Below are positions 42,381 to 53,842 of a stretch of 64,000 nucleotides of DNA, one piece after another. Source of the DNA: Kalaharituber pfeilii (lineage: Eukaryota > Ascomycota > Pezizomycetes > Pezizales > Pezizaceae); NCBI GenBank assembly GCA_015179045.1, contig WHUZ01000025.1, forward strand, positions 620,001-684,000. Reading direction: 5' to 3'. The notes under the pieces were generated by a model. It saw only the letters and a program-made list of their open reading frames with translations. It searched no databases and was not told where the DNA came from. A program made the translations under genes and the position numbers. Positions within the stretch are counted from its first letter, which is position 1, and each line of letters starts with the position of its first letter.

Positions 42381-42719
42381 AACATTTCACATAAAGGGAT
42401 CGCAGTGATAGATACGGCCAATTGCAACTCCTCATTGTCGTGGTGTCCATTTCCGTGAAGGTTGATTCCATACGAAATGTGATGGAAACTCTTGATATAG
42501 GTATTGTCGGGCGTTTGGCATATTCCACATTAATATGTGCCTTATGACGAAGGTTCAGGGGTATGTTAAGGTTCAGGAGTATGTGAACATTTCACTCGGT
42601 ATCATACATTGATATGGCATTCGCGGTTGTCGCCAAGGTCTTTTTTGACAGGGGTTCGGTGTACGCCAAGAGGGATGTAACTCAGTACTATATAAGATAT
42701 TCCTCCTGGCGGATTATCA
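42381..42719. other. Upstream of the broken gene; nothing firm
   Basis: GTTCAGGAGTATGTGAACAT occurs twice in similar form. It could hold the promoter or early exons of the following gene, but no frame is convincing. Confidence 0.35.
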
Positions 42720-43423
42720 GGGGTATGGGATTATGTTGTTCAAAATCTCCGTGCTCCTGAGTTTTTTGATTTGGCCGATCCAGTACTGCTCATAAACGCA
42801 AAAAATATGAAGACTATGTTTCGAGAGGATATGCCGCAGAAGCTCATACAAAGTTTTCACGCTCGATGGGAATCTAGTTTTGACTCCACTGCGTTTCACC
42901 CTGGCAGCACATGGATTGACATCGGCAAAGAGACAGTTTTCCCGAACCGTTCCAGCGAAGGCACTGCTTCAACTCCCCATGTCTACTTGTGGCGACAAAA
43001 ATGTCTGGAGCACATTCAATCAAAGTTCAAAATGGATGTTCCCCGAGACGGCATGAAAGTCAGTCCATATCCTTGGGCGCTTTTGAATGATGTTGGAAGT
43101 ATGACATTGGAGCCGGGCAAGCGACATCCATTACGTTTCGCAGGACTTATTTACTCCCAGTTTTACTCCTCCACCAAAGAAATCCTTGACGCAGCAAAGA
43201 CCTATCCATTTGCCGATCAAAGTCTTGAGGGCCTCGCTGTAGATCCCAGCCTGCATAAAGAATGGCAAAGGGAAGCTAAGCATTTCGGATGCAAATGGAG
43301 TGCACAAAAAGCTCGTCAGAATTATGGATCTGGTAAGTTACGAGTGGCAGAAGAGCTAACGTCTGCCCTGTCAAAATCCTTTGGTGTTAGGGAGGAGCAT
43401 CGCATGACCATAGACCTACTGCT

Positions 43424-43856
43424 TCAAATAAGTAACAGAGAATAGACAATCGAAGAAGAATCTCCACACTAGCGGGGATCCTCGGCAACAAGGGCCTCAA
43501 AGAGTGGAGATACAGCATAGGGAAAGCCGACTCACCGGAATGCCGATGGTGTGGCAGAGCGCTGGAAAACCTAAAGCACATAACGGACGACTGCCAGGTA
43601 TGGAAAGGAAAACTCAAAGACGGAGCTAAAGGACTCAGACATCCAGACAAAGACACGAATCTGGCGGAAATTTTGGAATGGGCGACGGAGGAGTAGGGGA
43701 ATCGGAAGTCAGTCGGGGAAAGGGAGGGTTTTCTTATTTACTGTCTTATTTCTCTTTATTTTCCATATTCCTCACATGTAATTAAACATCGCCATAGCCC
43801 ATAGGGCGGCATGCGATTAATGAAATAAAAAAAAAAAAAAAAAATCAAATAAGTAA
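43424..43856 (+). mobile_element. 5'-truncated family-A LINE in the broken gene
   Basis: The body 43436-43844 lies between TCAAATAAGTAA copies (43424-43435, 43845-43856). It encodes ISTLAGILGNKGLKEWRYSI, CRWCGRALENLKHIT and ILEWATEE-stop, then the A hairpin with both outer bases changed (ATCGC...GCGAT) and poly(A). Confidence 0.9.
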
Positions 43857-43867
43857 GCGTATGGAGG

Positions 43868-45392
43868 CCCGTGGTTTAATCTCGCCTTTTTTTTTTTTTT
43901 TTTTTTTTTATATCAGTACTCGCATGCCGCCCTATGGGCTATGGCGAGGTGTTTTATTGAAATAAATGAAAGAAGAAATAAGCACTAAGTACATGTATTG
44001 CCCGCGGTGTTCATGCATGATGCGGGTAAGAAGTCCCAAAATTGTGTCCGTGACCTGTTTACTTCCTCCCTCTCTCTGTCTCGTACACATTCGCCCGTAA
44101 CCACCTTCCTCCGAGCCTAACTTTCCCGATGTCCGTTGGTTTTTCCAGGTATACTACCAATAGGATTGTCTTCTTCCGTAGCCATCTGATCCTTGTTGTC
44201 TTGCCTATGTCTTTGTTGGATGCCTCCAACCATCTTCGGACATTCCCCAAGTCTTTCCTCAGGGCTATGCCGTGTACGACAATGCCTTGTCTCGAGGTGG
44301 TATTGTCGGGGCGGGTCGGTGGGTGGGGTCTGGCTTTGGGAAGTGGGGTCGAGGTCCGGGGGCGGGGATGGGATGTTGATGGTTCCGGTGTCGGTGGTTT
44401 GGGGTTTTGGGTAGTGGCGGGCGTGCTGCCTGCCGGTGTGTCCACCGGGTCTGTTGCGGCAATCTTGTTTGCCTCCCTGTCACTTAACTGGCGCTTGATG
44501 GCATATGCATCCTGATTGGACGGCATCTTGCCTTTGCGCTTCTTAGTCTGGCTTGGGGGGGGGGCGGGGGCAGAAGCGGCGGGTGGGTTTTCTGTTCCCG
44601 GATCCTCCGAGAACACGGTGTTGATGGGGCTGAACCCCAATGGCTGTGGAGGCAATGGCGCCGGGGATGGTGGTGGAGGCTCGGGGGGTTCGGCACTCAG
44701 CCAGCTCGGTCGGGGTCGCCCGGATCCCCTGTGAAGACCTGTATAGTCGCATCGTCGTTGAAGCGAACTGCCAGGACTGATCCGTCAATTGGTTTGTCTC
44801 CGTCCATCCCGAGACCCCACAGTGCGAGGAGGATCGAGCCCCAGAACGTTGGCTGGCGGTCATGCAACAAATCATGCGTCAGTTCTTCCCAGTCTGGTAT
44901 CCGGATTCGGGGCCACGAATTCACCCATTCGAAGGGAGTAAGGTGGAGGTCCACCGGAGTCGGCGGGAGGGAGGCGGTCCTTTCGGCGTGTGGCGGTGGC
45001 GGAGGGGGGGACGCGATCCTCATTGGCGGAGGGGAGGCAGTCCTCTCGGCGGGTGGAGGTGGTGGAGGGGGGGAACGCTGGGGAGGCGATCCTTTGTTTT
45101 TCTTTCCCTTCGGCATTTGATTGGTGGGAGGGCGGTGTTTCGCGGTCTCCTATTGGGTCTTGGCGTGGGGTTTGTGTGGTGGCAACACGATGGTGAGCTG
45201 AAAATTTCCTCAAAGTTTCGCCCCGGGGGGAAACTTGTGGGTTATGGTATTTGGAAATGAAAATTAGATCAAAAGACTCAGCTCGCTGAGAGCTTTCGAT
45301 CTATGTGATTTTCGCTGGGGGGACGTTGTGGTTGTGGAGTTGTTTCCAAACGCTCGTCCTGAGGTGGTTGTTGTCCCGTGTTTAATCTCGCC
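43868..45392 (-). mobile_element. Full-length ORF1-only element in the broken gene
   Basis: The body 43887-45374 is flanked by CCCGTGGTTTAATCTCGCC (43868-43886) and the same sequence lacking one G (45375-45392). It has the same 5' end, 5' hairpin (45267-45301) and A tail as the element at 4.07 kb. Confidence 0.85.
44071..45116 (-). pseudogene. ORF1 of the ORF1-only element, frameshifted
   Basis: It starts MPKGKKNKGS at 45116. Pro-rich repeats (PPPPPPAERTASPPP) are followed by WEELTHDLLHDRQPTFWGS. The frame stops near 44697 and continues in another frame from about 44655 (PQPLGFSPINTVF) to 44059. The C-terminal domain GIVVHGIALRKDLGNVRRWL is present, but about nine residues (EEGKTTSSV region) are deleted in frame. 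Confidence 0.75.
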
Positions 45393-46071
45393 TGTCCCAC
45401 ATTCCAGACATCGCCGCACCGACACCCACCATTTCTTGCCATACCAACCCATGTTGCCATTGAGTATCTCCGAGCAAATGTTAATAAGTTCGCATTCGGA
45501 TTTGAATATTCCCTGGTTAAAGATGGAGGAAAGACAATTTCGCCTGCGGCAGGCCAAATGGCATTGATGTTTCTCCAGTTTTTGCGAGCGTCCTACCAGG
45601 GATTTCCTGTGAGGCGTACTCCTGGAATGTGGATTGACATAAGCCAACCTAACAACGAGCCTCCGAGACACGGCATGGGTCTACAGTATACGCTTGCCCA
45701 TCGTGGATATGGCTTCTTGCAACAACACAAAATTGCTTGGGACACATGGCAATTTACGCCAGACGTGAGAGATCATATCTTTTTCAGTATCGCACGATTC
45801 ACCAAGTCATATTCTGGGGCATATAAGAAGGTTACTCATGCGATGGAGTTTGATGCCCATTGTCACGAGCTATGTGCCTGGCTAGCAAGCGAGTTTGCCA
45901 AGCATTCAATGACAAAAAGGCTCTATCGGGCGCTTCAAATCATCTGGAAGTGGATGTGCGAGCATTTTGTGTGGGAATTCCAAAAACAGATTTTGGAAGG
46001 ATGCAAAGATGACATGGATTTAACCCGCATTCCGGAAGGTGGCTGGCAGCCCAACTTTGGCTTCGATGCTC

Positions 46072-48352
46072 TAACGTGCCCGAAGTGGTAACGATCTGCC
46101 CCCCTGTAACGATCCATTCTCTGGGCACTCCTCGTCATACATTCCTCGCTCTACTACTTATTTTGGATATATTGGAACTATAGAAATTGCTTAACACTAT
46201 ACCAATTTGACATCGCTGAATCAGAATTTGCTATCATAATGAGGAAAAAATCAAAATTCCATTATTTACAACCAAATTCAGTATTATTCACCTAATTTGA
46301 GCTCTCCCTGTATAGAGTATAGCTCAACATCCTCGAAATCAGGAAAATAATATAGAAAACTAGTAATTCTCATCCATCTAGGGCTAGTCTTTTTATTAAA
46401 AGTCAATATTGCATATACAGATCATGTGGGATGCAGTGCACCTTCAATTGTATAGAAGTAGTTTATATTCGTGAGCTAATCTCTATACCTTGATCTGGCC
46501 TTCAGTGTTCCTAGACTCCTCAAGTGATTCAGGAATTACGGGACTTGAAGTTGTAGTAGTTGAAGCACTAGGGGTGGTAACAGTAACTCCTTTTGAGGTG
46601 CCAGGTATGACAGAAGAGACCTATGGCTCAAATCTGCTATTGGAACCTTCTTCTACCCACCCCCCCTTCTAGTATTCAGACCCTCCTATCTCATGAACTA
46701 AAGATCTTTCCCAGCCCCAGCCTTGCATGTGAGTTCCTCTATGGTGTCTTTTTGTAACTTGTTCAGCTGCAGCCATCTCTCTCTATTTTCGTTCTTCTTT
46801 TGCCTTGCTGTCATGGGTCACCTCGGGTGGCCGATAGAGCGTATATGCGACGTATGCGAAATGCGACAGCAAATATATGGGATGCAGGTGCGTGTTGCTA
46901 AATGAGCTATGCAGAGGACTAGTAAACGTCACTAGTCAAGTGTTTTTTCACTGATCTGGTGGGATGCGGTTCTCTACCCAAGACACCCAAGACGTTATAT
47001 TCACTCACTTCCTCCTAAGCCGCCTCGAGCTGAAGTTAAAGCAATACTGGAAATAGAAGGAAAAAATAGTAGGAGATGTCGAAAAGGAAACAGAGAGTAC
47101 CAGCGAAGGTCAGAAAGGAGGAAGAGAAACTTCAGAAGGTGCGAAAATAGTTTAGGATAAGAAAGAAGTCGCTGATATGCAAAGTAGTTAGCAGCGATGG
47201 ATCGAGAAAGTAAGGCAAAAGAGGAACAAAAATAGAGAGAGATGGCTGCAGCTGAACAAGTTACATAAAGACACCATAGAGGAACTCACATGCAAGGCTG
47301 GGGCTGGGAAAGATCTTTAGTTCATGAGATAGGAGGGTCTGAATACTAGAAGGGGGGGTGGGTAGAAGAAGGTTCCAATAGCAGATTTGAGCCATAGGTC
47401 TCTTCTGTCATACCTGGCACCTCAAAAGGAGTTACTGTTACCACCCCTAGTGCTTCAACTACTACAACTTCAAGTCCCGGTATTTCTGAATCACTTGAGG
47501 AGTCTAGGAACACTGAAGGCCAGATCAAGGTATAGAGATTAGCTCACGAATATAAACTACTTCTATACAATTGAAGGTGCATTGCATCCCACATGATCTG
47601 TATATGCAATATTGACTTTTAATAAAAAGACCAGCCCTAGATAGATGAGAATTACTAGTTTTCTATATAATTTTTCTGATTTCGAGGATGTTGAGCTATA
47701 CTATATACAGGGAGGACTCAACTTAGGTAGTGAGCGGCACGAGCCGAGCCAGCTCGAGCTGGCCTGGCATGGGCTCGAGCTGGCTCGAGCTCAAACGAGC
47801 CAAGATCATGCTTGTGTTTTTCTTGGCAGCTCGCTAAAATGCTTAGCCAGTGCAAGGTTTCATAAACTGTAAATACCTACTATAGTAATAATTAGAGACT
47901 TGGAGCTCATTCTCACCTACCAACAACTTCGAAATGCACAATTTAGCTGATAGTAGTGAGAAAGATGAAAATTTAGCTTAGTTTAGTTTAGTTTGTCAAT
48001 ATTATGATCCAGGCTCGAGCTCATGCCACGCCAGCTCGAGCCAGCTCGAGCCGAGCTCACTTACTCACGAGCTGGCTCGAGCTCACCCTCCAGCTCGGCT
48101 CGAGCTAGCTCGTGCCGCTCACTAAACTTAGGTAAATAATGATAAATTTAGTTGTAAATATTGGAATTTTGATTTTTTCCTCATTATGATAGCAAATTCT
48201 GATTCAGCGATGTAAAATTGGTATAGTGTTAAGCAATTTCTATAGTTGCAATATATTCAAATAAAAGTAGTAGAGTGAGGAATGCATGACGAGGAGTGCC
48301 CAGAGAGTGGATCGTTACAGGGGGGCAGATCGTTACCACATCGGGCACGCTA
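46072..48352. mobile_element. Large foldback TIR element, copy 1
   Basis: The body 46074-48350 is flanked by TA (46072-46073, 48351-48352). The termini [A/G]CGTGCCCGA.GTGGTAACG continue into inverted arms of about 735 bp around a 400-bp spacer. Without the nested hAT-type MITE (397 bp plus 8 bp TSD) it is 1872 bp, exactly the length of copy 2. TA target use points to Tc1/mariner-type mobilisation. The spacer holds only a short basic frame (RCRKGNREYQRRSERRKRNF). Confidence 0.88.
47720..48132. mobile_element. hAT-type MITE nested in the foldback element
   Basis: 47728-48124 has inverted ends TAGTGAGCGGCACGAGC and an 8-bp duplication AACTTAGG (47720-47727, 48125-48132). Both flanks are rich in AGCTCGAGC, a subterminal repeat in both orientations. 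Copy 2 at 52.8 kb has the empty site (CAAATTAGGT). Confidence 0.88.
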
Positions 48353-48374
48353 ATGCGTCACCCGTTGGAGCTTG

Positions 48375-49184
48375 TGAGGTGTAACAATCCAACCCGGACC
48401 CCTCGCCCCAGACCCTCCAGCTCCAGTCCTATACTGGCAACCAACGTACGTACTCGTACACGTGCAGCTGACCCTGACACCCTTGCAATTCGCCGCACTC
48501 CTTCTAGCACTCCGATATATATCCCTGTACCTGTGAGCACGCTTAAGCGACATGGCCGCCAGCATCCCGGTCATTGCTTAACAACCCGAACCGAAGAACC
48601 TGCCAGAACCTGCTAGAAGAACCCGGATCCCCAGAACCCGCCGGAAAGCCGCAGAACCCGCCGGAAAGCCATAGAACCTGCCGGAATCCATAGAACCTGC
48701 CGGAAGCTATAGAACCTGCCGGAAAGCCGTAGAATCTGCTGGAAACAGGTATCGCCGAGCTTATTCCCGGATATTCTGGACGCTTCTACCTGCTTCCAGT
48801 CATTCCTTGGTCATCCATGTACTTCCTGTCGTTTCCTTTGTTTTCCATGTACTTCTAGTCGCTTCTCGGTTTTCCATGTACTTCGTTTGTTTGCTTGTTT
48901 GCTTGTTTGCTTGTTTGCTTGTTTGCTTGTTTGCTTGTTTGCCTGGATTTTCCACCGAGGGTTTTCTATAAAGAGGCCCTCCTCCCTCCTCCCTCTTGCT
49001 TCTCCACGCAACCACTTGTTTCCTACCCAAGTTGTGTATTTAGCCTTTTAATACATCTACCTCTCGATATCTCATAGTTCTGACCGCCTCTGCCTCTGCC
49101 TCCACTGTGACCTCGCCTCGGCGCCCGCCGCCCACCCCGTACCCAGATCCTGTACCCTGACCCGGACCCGTTCATTATATGAGG
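48375..49184. mobile_element. Solo LTR (800 bp) in the broken gene
   Basis: 48380-49179 starts TGTAACAATCC and ends CATTATA, flanked by TGAGG (48375-48379, 49180-49184). The expected terminal CA reads TA, a C-to-T change of the RIP type. It contains a 20-bp AGAACCTGCCGGAAAGCC minisatellite (48600-48750), a (TTTGCTTG)n microsatellite (48888-48943) and TATAAAGAGG near 48968. Confidence 0.8.
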
Positions 49185-50098
49185 CCTGTCTCGAATGGAA
49201 AAAGCCGAGTAAAGACACCAATAAGGCGTCTTGAACATTTGTGGGGTCAGAACAAGACCAACCCAGAAATGGCTCACGCGTCATGGGACAACAAAGGCTA
49301 CCGTTGTGAACAGGCAGAGTGTATACAATGATACCGCGTCTGCATGCACGAAAGGACCGGGTCTAGACTTGGTGGGCTGAGCAATAAGGTAGGCAAAACG
49401 ATCAATTCATAGCATGTAATAAGCAATGCATAGCAAGTGATAGCACAGAAAGAAGAAGAGAAAAACCGCTGCCTAGACATCTCCTACTACATCCACACCT
49501 ACACCTATATATCACCGGCGTATGACTAAGCCAGACCTTGGCCGAAAGCCAAGAAATGACCAAGCTCCCGCCGGCGATTTTTCTCATTATCCCACACCGT
49601 TTGCGCTACCAAACTGGCACACAAATTTGGAATGAGAAACTCTCGGCACACGGATGGAAATGGTGTGACGAAGAATTTTATAAATTCCTTATCCGTCGAT
49701 GCTATGTTTGGCCAAATGCGACCACGGGGAAATGGTTTCCACGAAAAACCGTTCCCGACGCAAATCAGAGTAACGGGCTAGCGAGGTCATATGTTTAGCA
49801 TGCCGTGGCAAAAAGAGGTCTGAAGTCAGAGACACCGGAAAACTGGGAGACGTGGGAGGCTGGGAACACAAGCGCATCACTGCCGGAATATCCTTTGCAG
49901 GTCTCACCAATGTGGATAGGAAAAGGCGCCGAAGTTGTTGCAGACTATGTGAAGCAATGTGAGGCGGGGGCAAAATGGCGAGATTTGGGGAGGGTATATC
50001 GATGGCAGTGGGGGGAGTCTTTACGGCTCCCGGATTGTTCTGTGCAGCGAAAAGGTAGGACCGGGAATGAGTTTCATGAGCCTGTGTGGAGGCCGTAA

Positions 50099-51095
50099 TG
50101 TATATGTTTATCTATGTGTTATAGAGTTGGGCTGCTGGCGGCTTTGATAATGTTTTCCTTTTTGTTTTTATGATTTCTTTGTAGTCTTTTTCGCATTGCG
50201 CAGCCCGCACAGTAGCAATAGTCTCATGGGCATGGAGAAGAGATATTGACCTTTGGTATTGATTTATAATCATATTACGATGTGTGAGAAAACACGGTGC
50301 GAGACGACGGAGGCAACACCGGTGGAGAGGAAAGGCGCTGACTTTCTGCCATTGCCATCAAACTAATATTCCGCTTCGCCGCAGAAAGTTCAAAATGGGA
50401 AAAAATCGAATGACAAAACGGCAATATTCAGCGCAGTCTCGGCTTGCGCAGTCTCGGCTTGCACAGTCTCCTGGCAGCCGCGCCAGCTTGGCATGGCACC
50501 GTTGGAACAATGACTAATTTTTCCAAGCCAAGATGTTCATCTGCAATCTTGTCAACTTTTTGTTTCATTAGAGGGATTTTGCAACCCTGTACATAACCCT
50601 AGCAGGACTTATTTCAAATCAACAAGGGTAAGACGAAGTAACCCCAAACTGTACAAGAACGGTCCAGAACCCCAGCGCATGAAATTTAGAACTCCACGTG
50701 ACGTAGGAACCTCACTTCATCGTCATCATCATCAAGTTCACTATTAATAACGCCAACGCAAACGCCTTGGATTAGTCATAATGGGGTATTTTCAAGCAAT
50801 ACTCCTGAGTATGAAGTTTGAACTTTAACGGCGTCGCAATGTGTCTACTGTAACTCCTCGTTACCGGCCTCCGATACCATATGAGCAGTATTCATAGACA
50901 CTATTATCAAGTGGTTGGAGTGATATTGCTCGAATATCTCCGATTCACACCAGCTGAGATAGCAGAACTGATTGTACACTTGGGACTTGTTTGATCTTGT
51001 TTGATATGTTTGATAAATTTTTTATATTACTAGCGTACTCACAGGGTTCCTCATGATAAACTTGCCGTCTTGTGGTTGTTTGTTGTGGTCTCTTC
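50099..51095. other. No gene recognised
   Basis: It contains a short CAGTCTCGGCTTGCG triplication at 50430-50475 and AT-rich sequence. Frames are short and uninformative. Confidence 0.4.
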
Positions 51096-51146
51096 AGAAT
51101 TAAGACCGCGCTAACAGAGTGGCCTTGTTAGCGCGGTCTTAATTCT
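51096..51146. repeat. Perfect 21-bp stem-loop
   Basis: AGAATTAAGACCGCGCTAACA and its exact complement flank a 9-base loop. It may be a remnant of a TIR element collapsed to its ends, or a transcription-related hairpin. Confidence 0.75.
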
Positions 51147-51170
51147 AGGCCAGGGACCCATGTCGGTATC

Positions 51171-53046
51171 TAGCGTGCCCGATGTGGTAACGATCTGCCC
51201 CCCTGTAACGATCCACTCTCTGGGCACTCCTCGTTATGCATTCCTCACTCTACTACTTTTATTTGAATATATTGCAACTATAGAAATTGCTTAACATTAT
51301 ACCAATTTGACATCGCTGAATCAGAATTTGCTATCATAATCAGGAAAAAATCAAAATTCCAATATTTACAACTAAATTTATCATTATTTACCTAAGTTGA
51401 GTCCTCCCTGTATATAGTATAGCTCAACATTCTCGAAATCAGAAAATTTATATGGAAAACTAGTAATTCTCATCTATCTAGGGCTGGTCTTTCTATTAAA
51501 AGTCAATATTGCATATACAGATCATGTGGGATGCAATGCACCTTCAATTGTATAGAAGTAGTTTATATTCGTGAGCTAATCTCTATACCTTGATCTGACC
51601 TTCAGTGTTCCTAGACTCCTCAAGTGATTCAGGAATACCAGGACTTGAAGTAGTAGTAGTTGAAGCACTAGGGGTGGTAACAGTAACTCCTTCTGAGGTG
51701 CCAGGTATGACAGACGAGACCTATGGCTCAAATCTGCTATTGGAACCTTCTTCTACCTACCCCCCCTTCTAGTATTCAGACTTTCCTATCTCATGAACTA
51801 AAGATCTTTCCCAGCCCCAGCCTTGCATGTGAGTTCCTCTATGGTGTCTTTTTGTAACTTGTTCAGCTGCAGCCATCTCTCTCTATTTTCGTTCTTCTTT
51901 TGCCTTGCTGTCATGGGTCACCTCGGGTGGCCGATAGAGCGTATATGTGACGTATGCGAAATGCGACAGCAAATATATGGGATGCAGGTGCGTGTTGCTA
52001 AATGAGCTATGCAGAGGACTAGTAAACGTCACTAGTCAAGTGTTTTTTCACTGATCTGGTGGGATGCGGTTCTCTACCCAAGACGCCCAAGACGTTATAT
52101 TCACTCACTTCCTCCTATGCCGCCTCGAGCTGAAGTTAAAGCAATACTGGAAATAGAAGGAAAAAATAGTAGGAGATGTCGAAAAGGAAACAGAGAGTAC
52201 CAGCGAAGGTCAGAAAGGAGGAAGAGAAACTTCAGAAGGTGCGAAAATAGTTTAGGATAAGAAAGAAGCCGCTGATATGCAAAGTAGTTAGCAGCGATGG
52301 ATCGAGAAAGTAAGGCAAAAGAGGAACGAAAATAGAGAGAGATGGCTGCAGCTGAACAAGTTACAAAAAGATACCATAGAGGAACTCACATGCAAGGCTG
52401 GGGCTGGGAAAGATCTTTAGTTCATGAGATAGGAAAGTCTGAATACTAGAAGGGGGGGTGGGTAGAAGAAGGTTCCAATAGCAGATTTGAGCCATAGGTC
52501 TCGTCTGTCATACCTGGCACCTCAGAAGGAGTTACTGTTACCACCCCTAGTGCTTCAACTACTACTACTTCAAGTCCTGGTATTCCTGAATCACTTGAGG
52601 AGTCTAGGAACACTGAAGGTCAGATTAAGGTATGGAGAGTAGCTCAGGAACATAAACTACTTCTATACAATTGAAGCTGCACTGCATCCCACATGATCTG
52701 TATATGCAATATTGACTTTTAATAAAAAGACCAGCCCTAGATAGATGAGAATTACTAGTTTTCTATATTATTTTCCTGATTTCGAGGATGTTGAGCTATA
52801 CTATATACAGGGAGAGCTCAAATTAGGTGAATAATAATGAATTTGGTTGTAAATAATGGAATTTTGATTTTTTCCTCATTATGATAGCAAATTCTGATTC
52901 AGCGATGTCAAATTGGTATAATGTTAAGCAATTTCTATAGTTGCAATATATCCAAAATAAGTAGTAGAGCGAGGAATGTATGACGAGGAGTGCCCAGAGA
53001 ATGGATCGTTACAGGGGGGCAGATCGTTACCACTTCGGGCACGTTA
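51171..53046. mobile_element. Large foldback TIR element, copy 2 (1872 bp)
   Basis: The body 51173-53044 is flanked by TA (51171-51172, 53045-53046). Arms are at about 51173-51909 and 52311-53044. It is nearly identical to copy 1. A short basic frame (MPPRAEVKAILEIEGKNSRR, about 52119-52260) is in the spacer. Confidence 0.88.
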
Positions 53047-53317
53047 ACCAATTCAGCTCCGTTGTTGTCGCAACAAGTCCACAGAATTAAGGCCGGCAGG
53101 GTTGCAAAATCCCTCTATTTTGCAGCCATCCCACCCAAGGAATGCTGCCAACTTTGGTACAAGTCTAAACACATTTGAGCTCACTTCTGCCTTATATATA
53201 TATTACTTTTATTCTATCTTTAGCCTCTTCTAAAATAATGACACAAAATATAAATTAATTCTTTATATATGGAGCTGGTTTATAAGAATGGTATTTAATA
53301 CTTACACTCATTCTACT
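53047..53317. other. Spacer, nothing recognised
   Basis: The phrase 'gttgcaaaatccctctatttt' at 53098-53120 resembles the complement of 50572-50590. Confidence 0.35.
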
Positions 53318-53842
53318 GCTCTTGTCATAGCCCACCTATGCATGCATCGATATCATCCTTTTCTGCAGCTGACAAGTCAAGCCGAGCCGACGTGCCTTGC
53401 TAAAAGGTGAGACATTACTAATAGCCGACTCGGAAAGGCTTGACAAGCCGTCCCGGTCCGGTTGATTAGCCCTCTGACAGCTCATTGATATGCCTTCCAA
53501 TATTAGCATCACTATTGCCACTTTTGCATTCCAGATTCTCTTTCTCATATTGTTATAGTCCTGTATTCCCTTTCTATATTAATTCTCTAGTATATAAGAG
53601 CTCCAAGCCCACCTCTGTAGATAGCTCTTCTTCTCCTTGTCTGTTGTCTTATTATTCAATAGACTCGTCTAGTTTCTCCCACTCCTTCACCACTGCCCTT
53701 GCTATAGTCTGTAATCCCTAGTCACCTAGCCGTCGCTACTGTAGTCCTTGACTCATAGTCACTGAACTGCCGCTGATACCTAAGCTAACTGTACCACTTG
53801 GCAAGACCTCTGCCTAAGCCCAGCCACTGATATTACAGCTCT
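53318..53842. mobile_element. Solo LTR (515 bp)
   Basis: 53323-53837 runs TGTCATAG...ATATTACA with GCTCT on both sides (53318-53322, 53838-53842). TATATAAGAGCTCC near 53590 is a plausible TATA region. It differs from the other two solo LTRs. Confidence 0.8.

Larger units (their letters stand above)
42696..50098 (+). pseudogene. Unrecognised gene disrupted by four insertions
   Basis: Pieces: 42696-43435 (DYVVQNLRAPEFFDLADPV, TWIDIGKETVFPNRSSEG, YPWALLNDVGSMTLEPGK), 43857-43886, 45393-46073 (ANVNKFAFGFEYSLVKDGG, LQYTLAHRGYGFLQQHK, FDAHCHELCAWLASEFAK), 48353-48379 and 49185-49331 (IRRLEHLWGQNKTN), and about 49540-50098 (WNEKLSAHGWKWCDEEFY). Removing the element at 46.1 kb and the solo LTR at 48.4 kb keeps one frame across both joins (FGFDAL-MRHPLELVR-PVSNGKS). 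A frame change remains at the 43.9-45.4 joint and another between 49331 and 49540 (intron or frameshift). A TAG follows at 49796. I do not recognise the family. It is rich in Trp/Phe/Tyr and has no known motif. Total coding length is about 700 codons. Confidence 0.6.

Noticed and set aside
48360..48620. Gene continuing into the Arg/Thr/Pro-rich frame after 48380
   Set aside because: That frame enters the solo LTR; the host frame resumes at 49185 after the second TGAGG.
46490..52005. Paired 60-codon ORFs in the foldback elements
   Set aside because: They repeat in mirror image because the arms are inverted copies, and show no domain.
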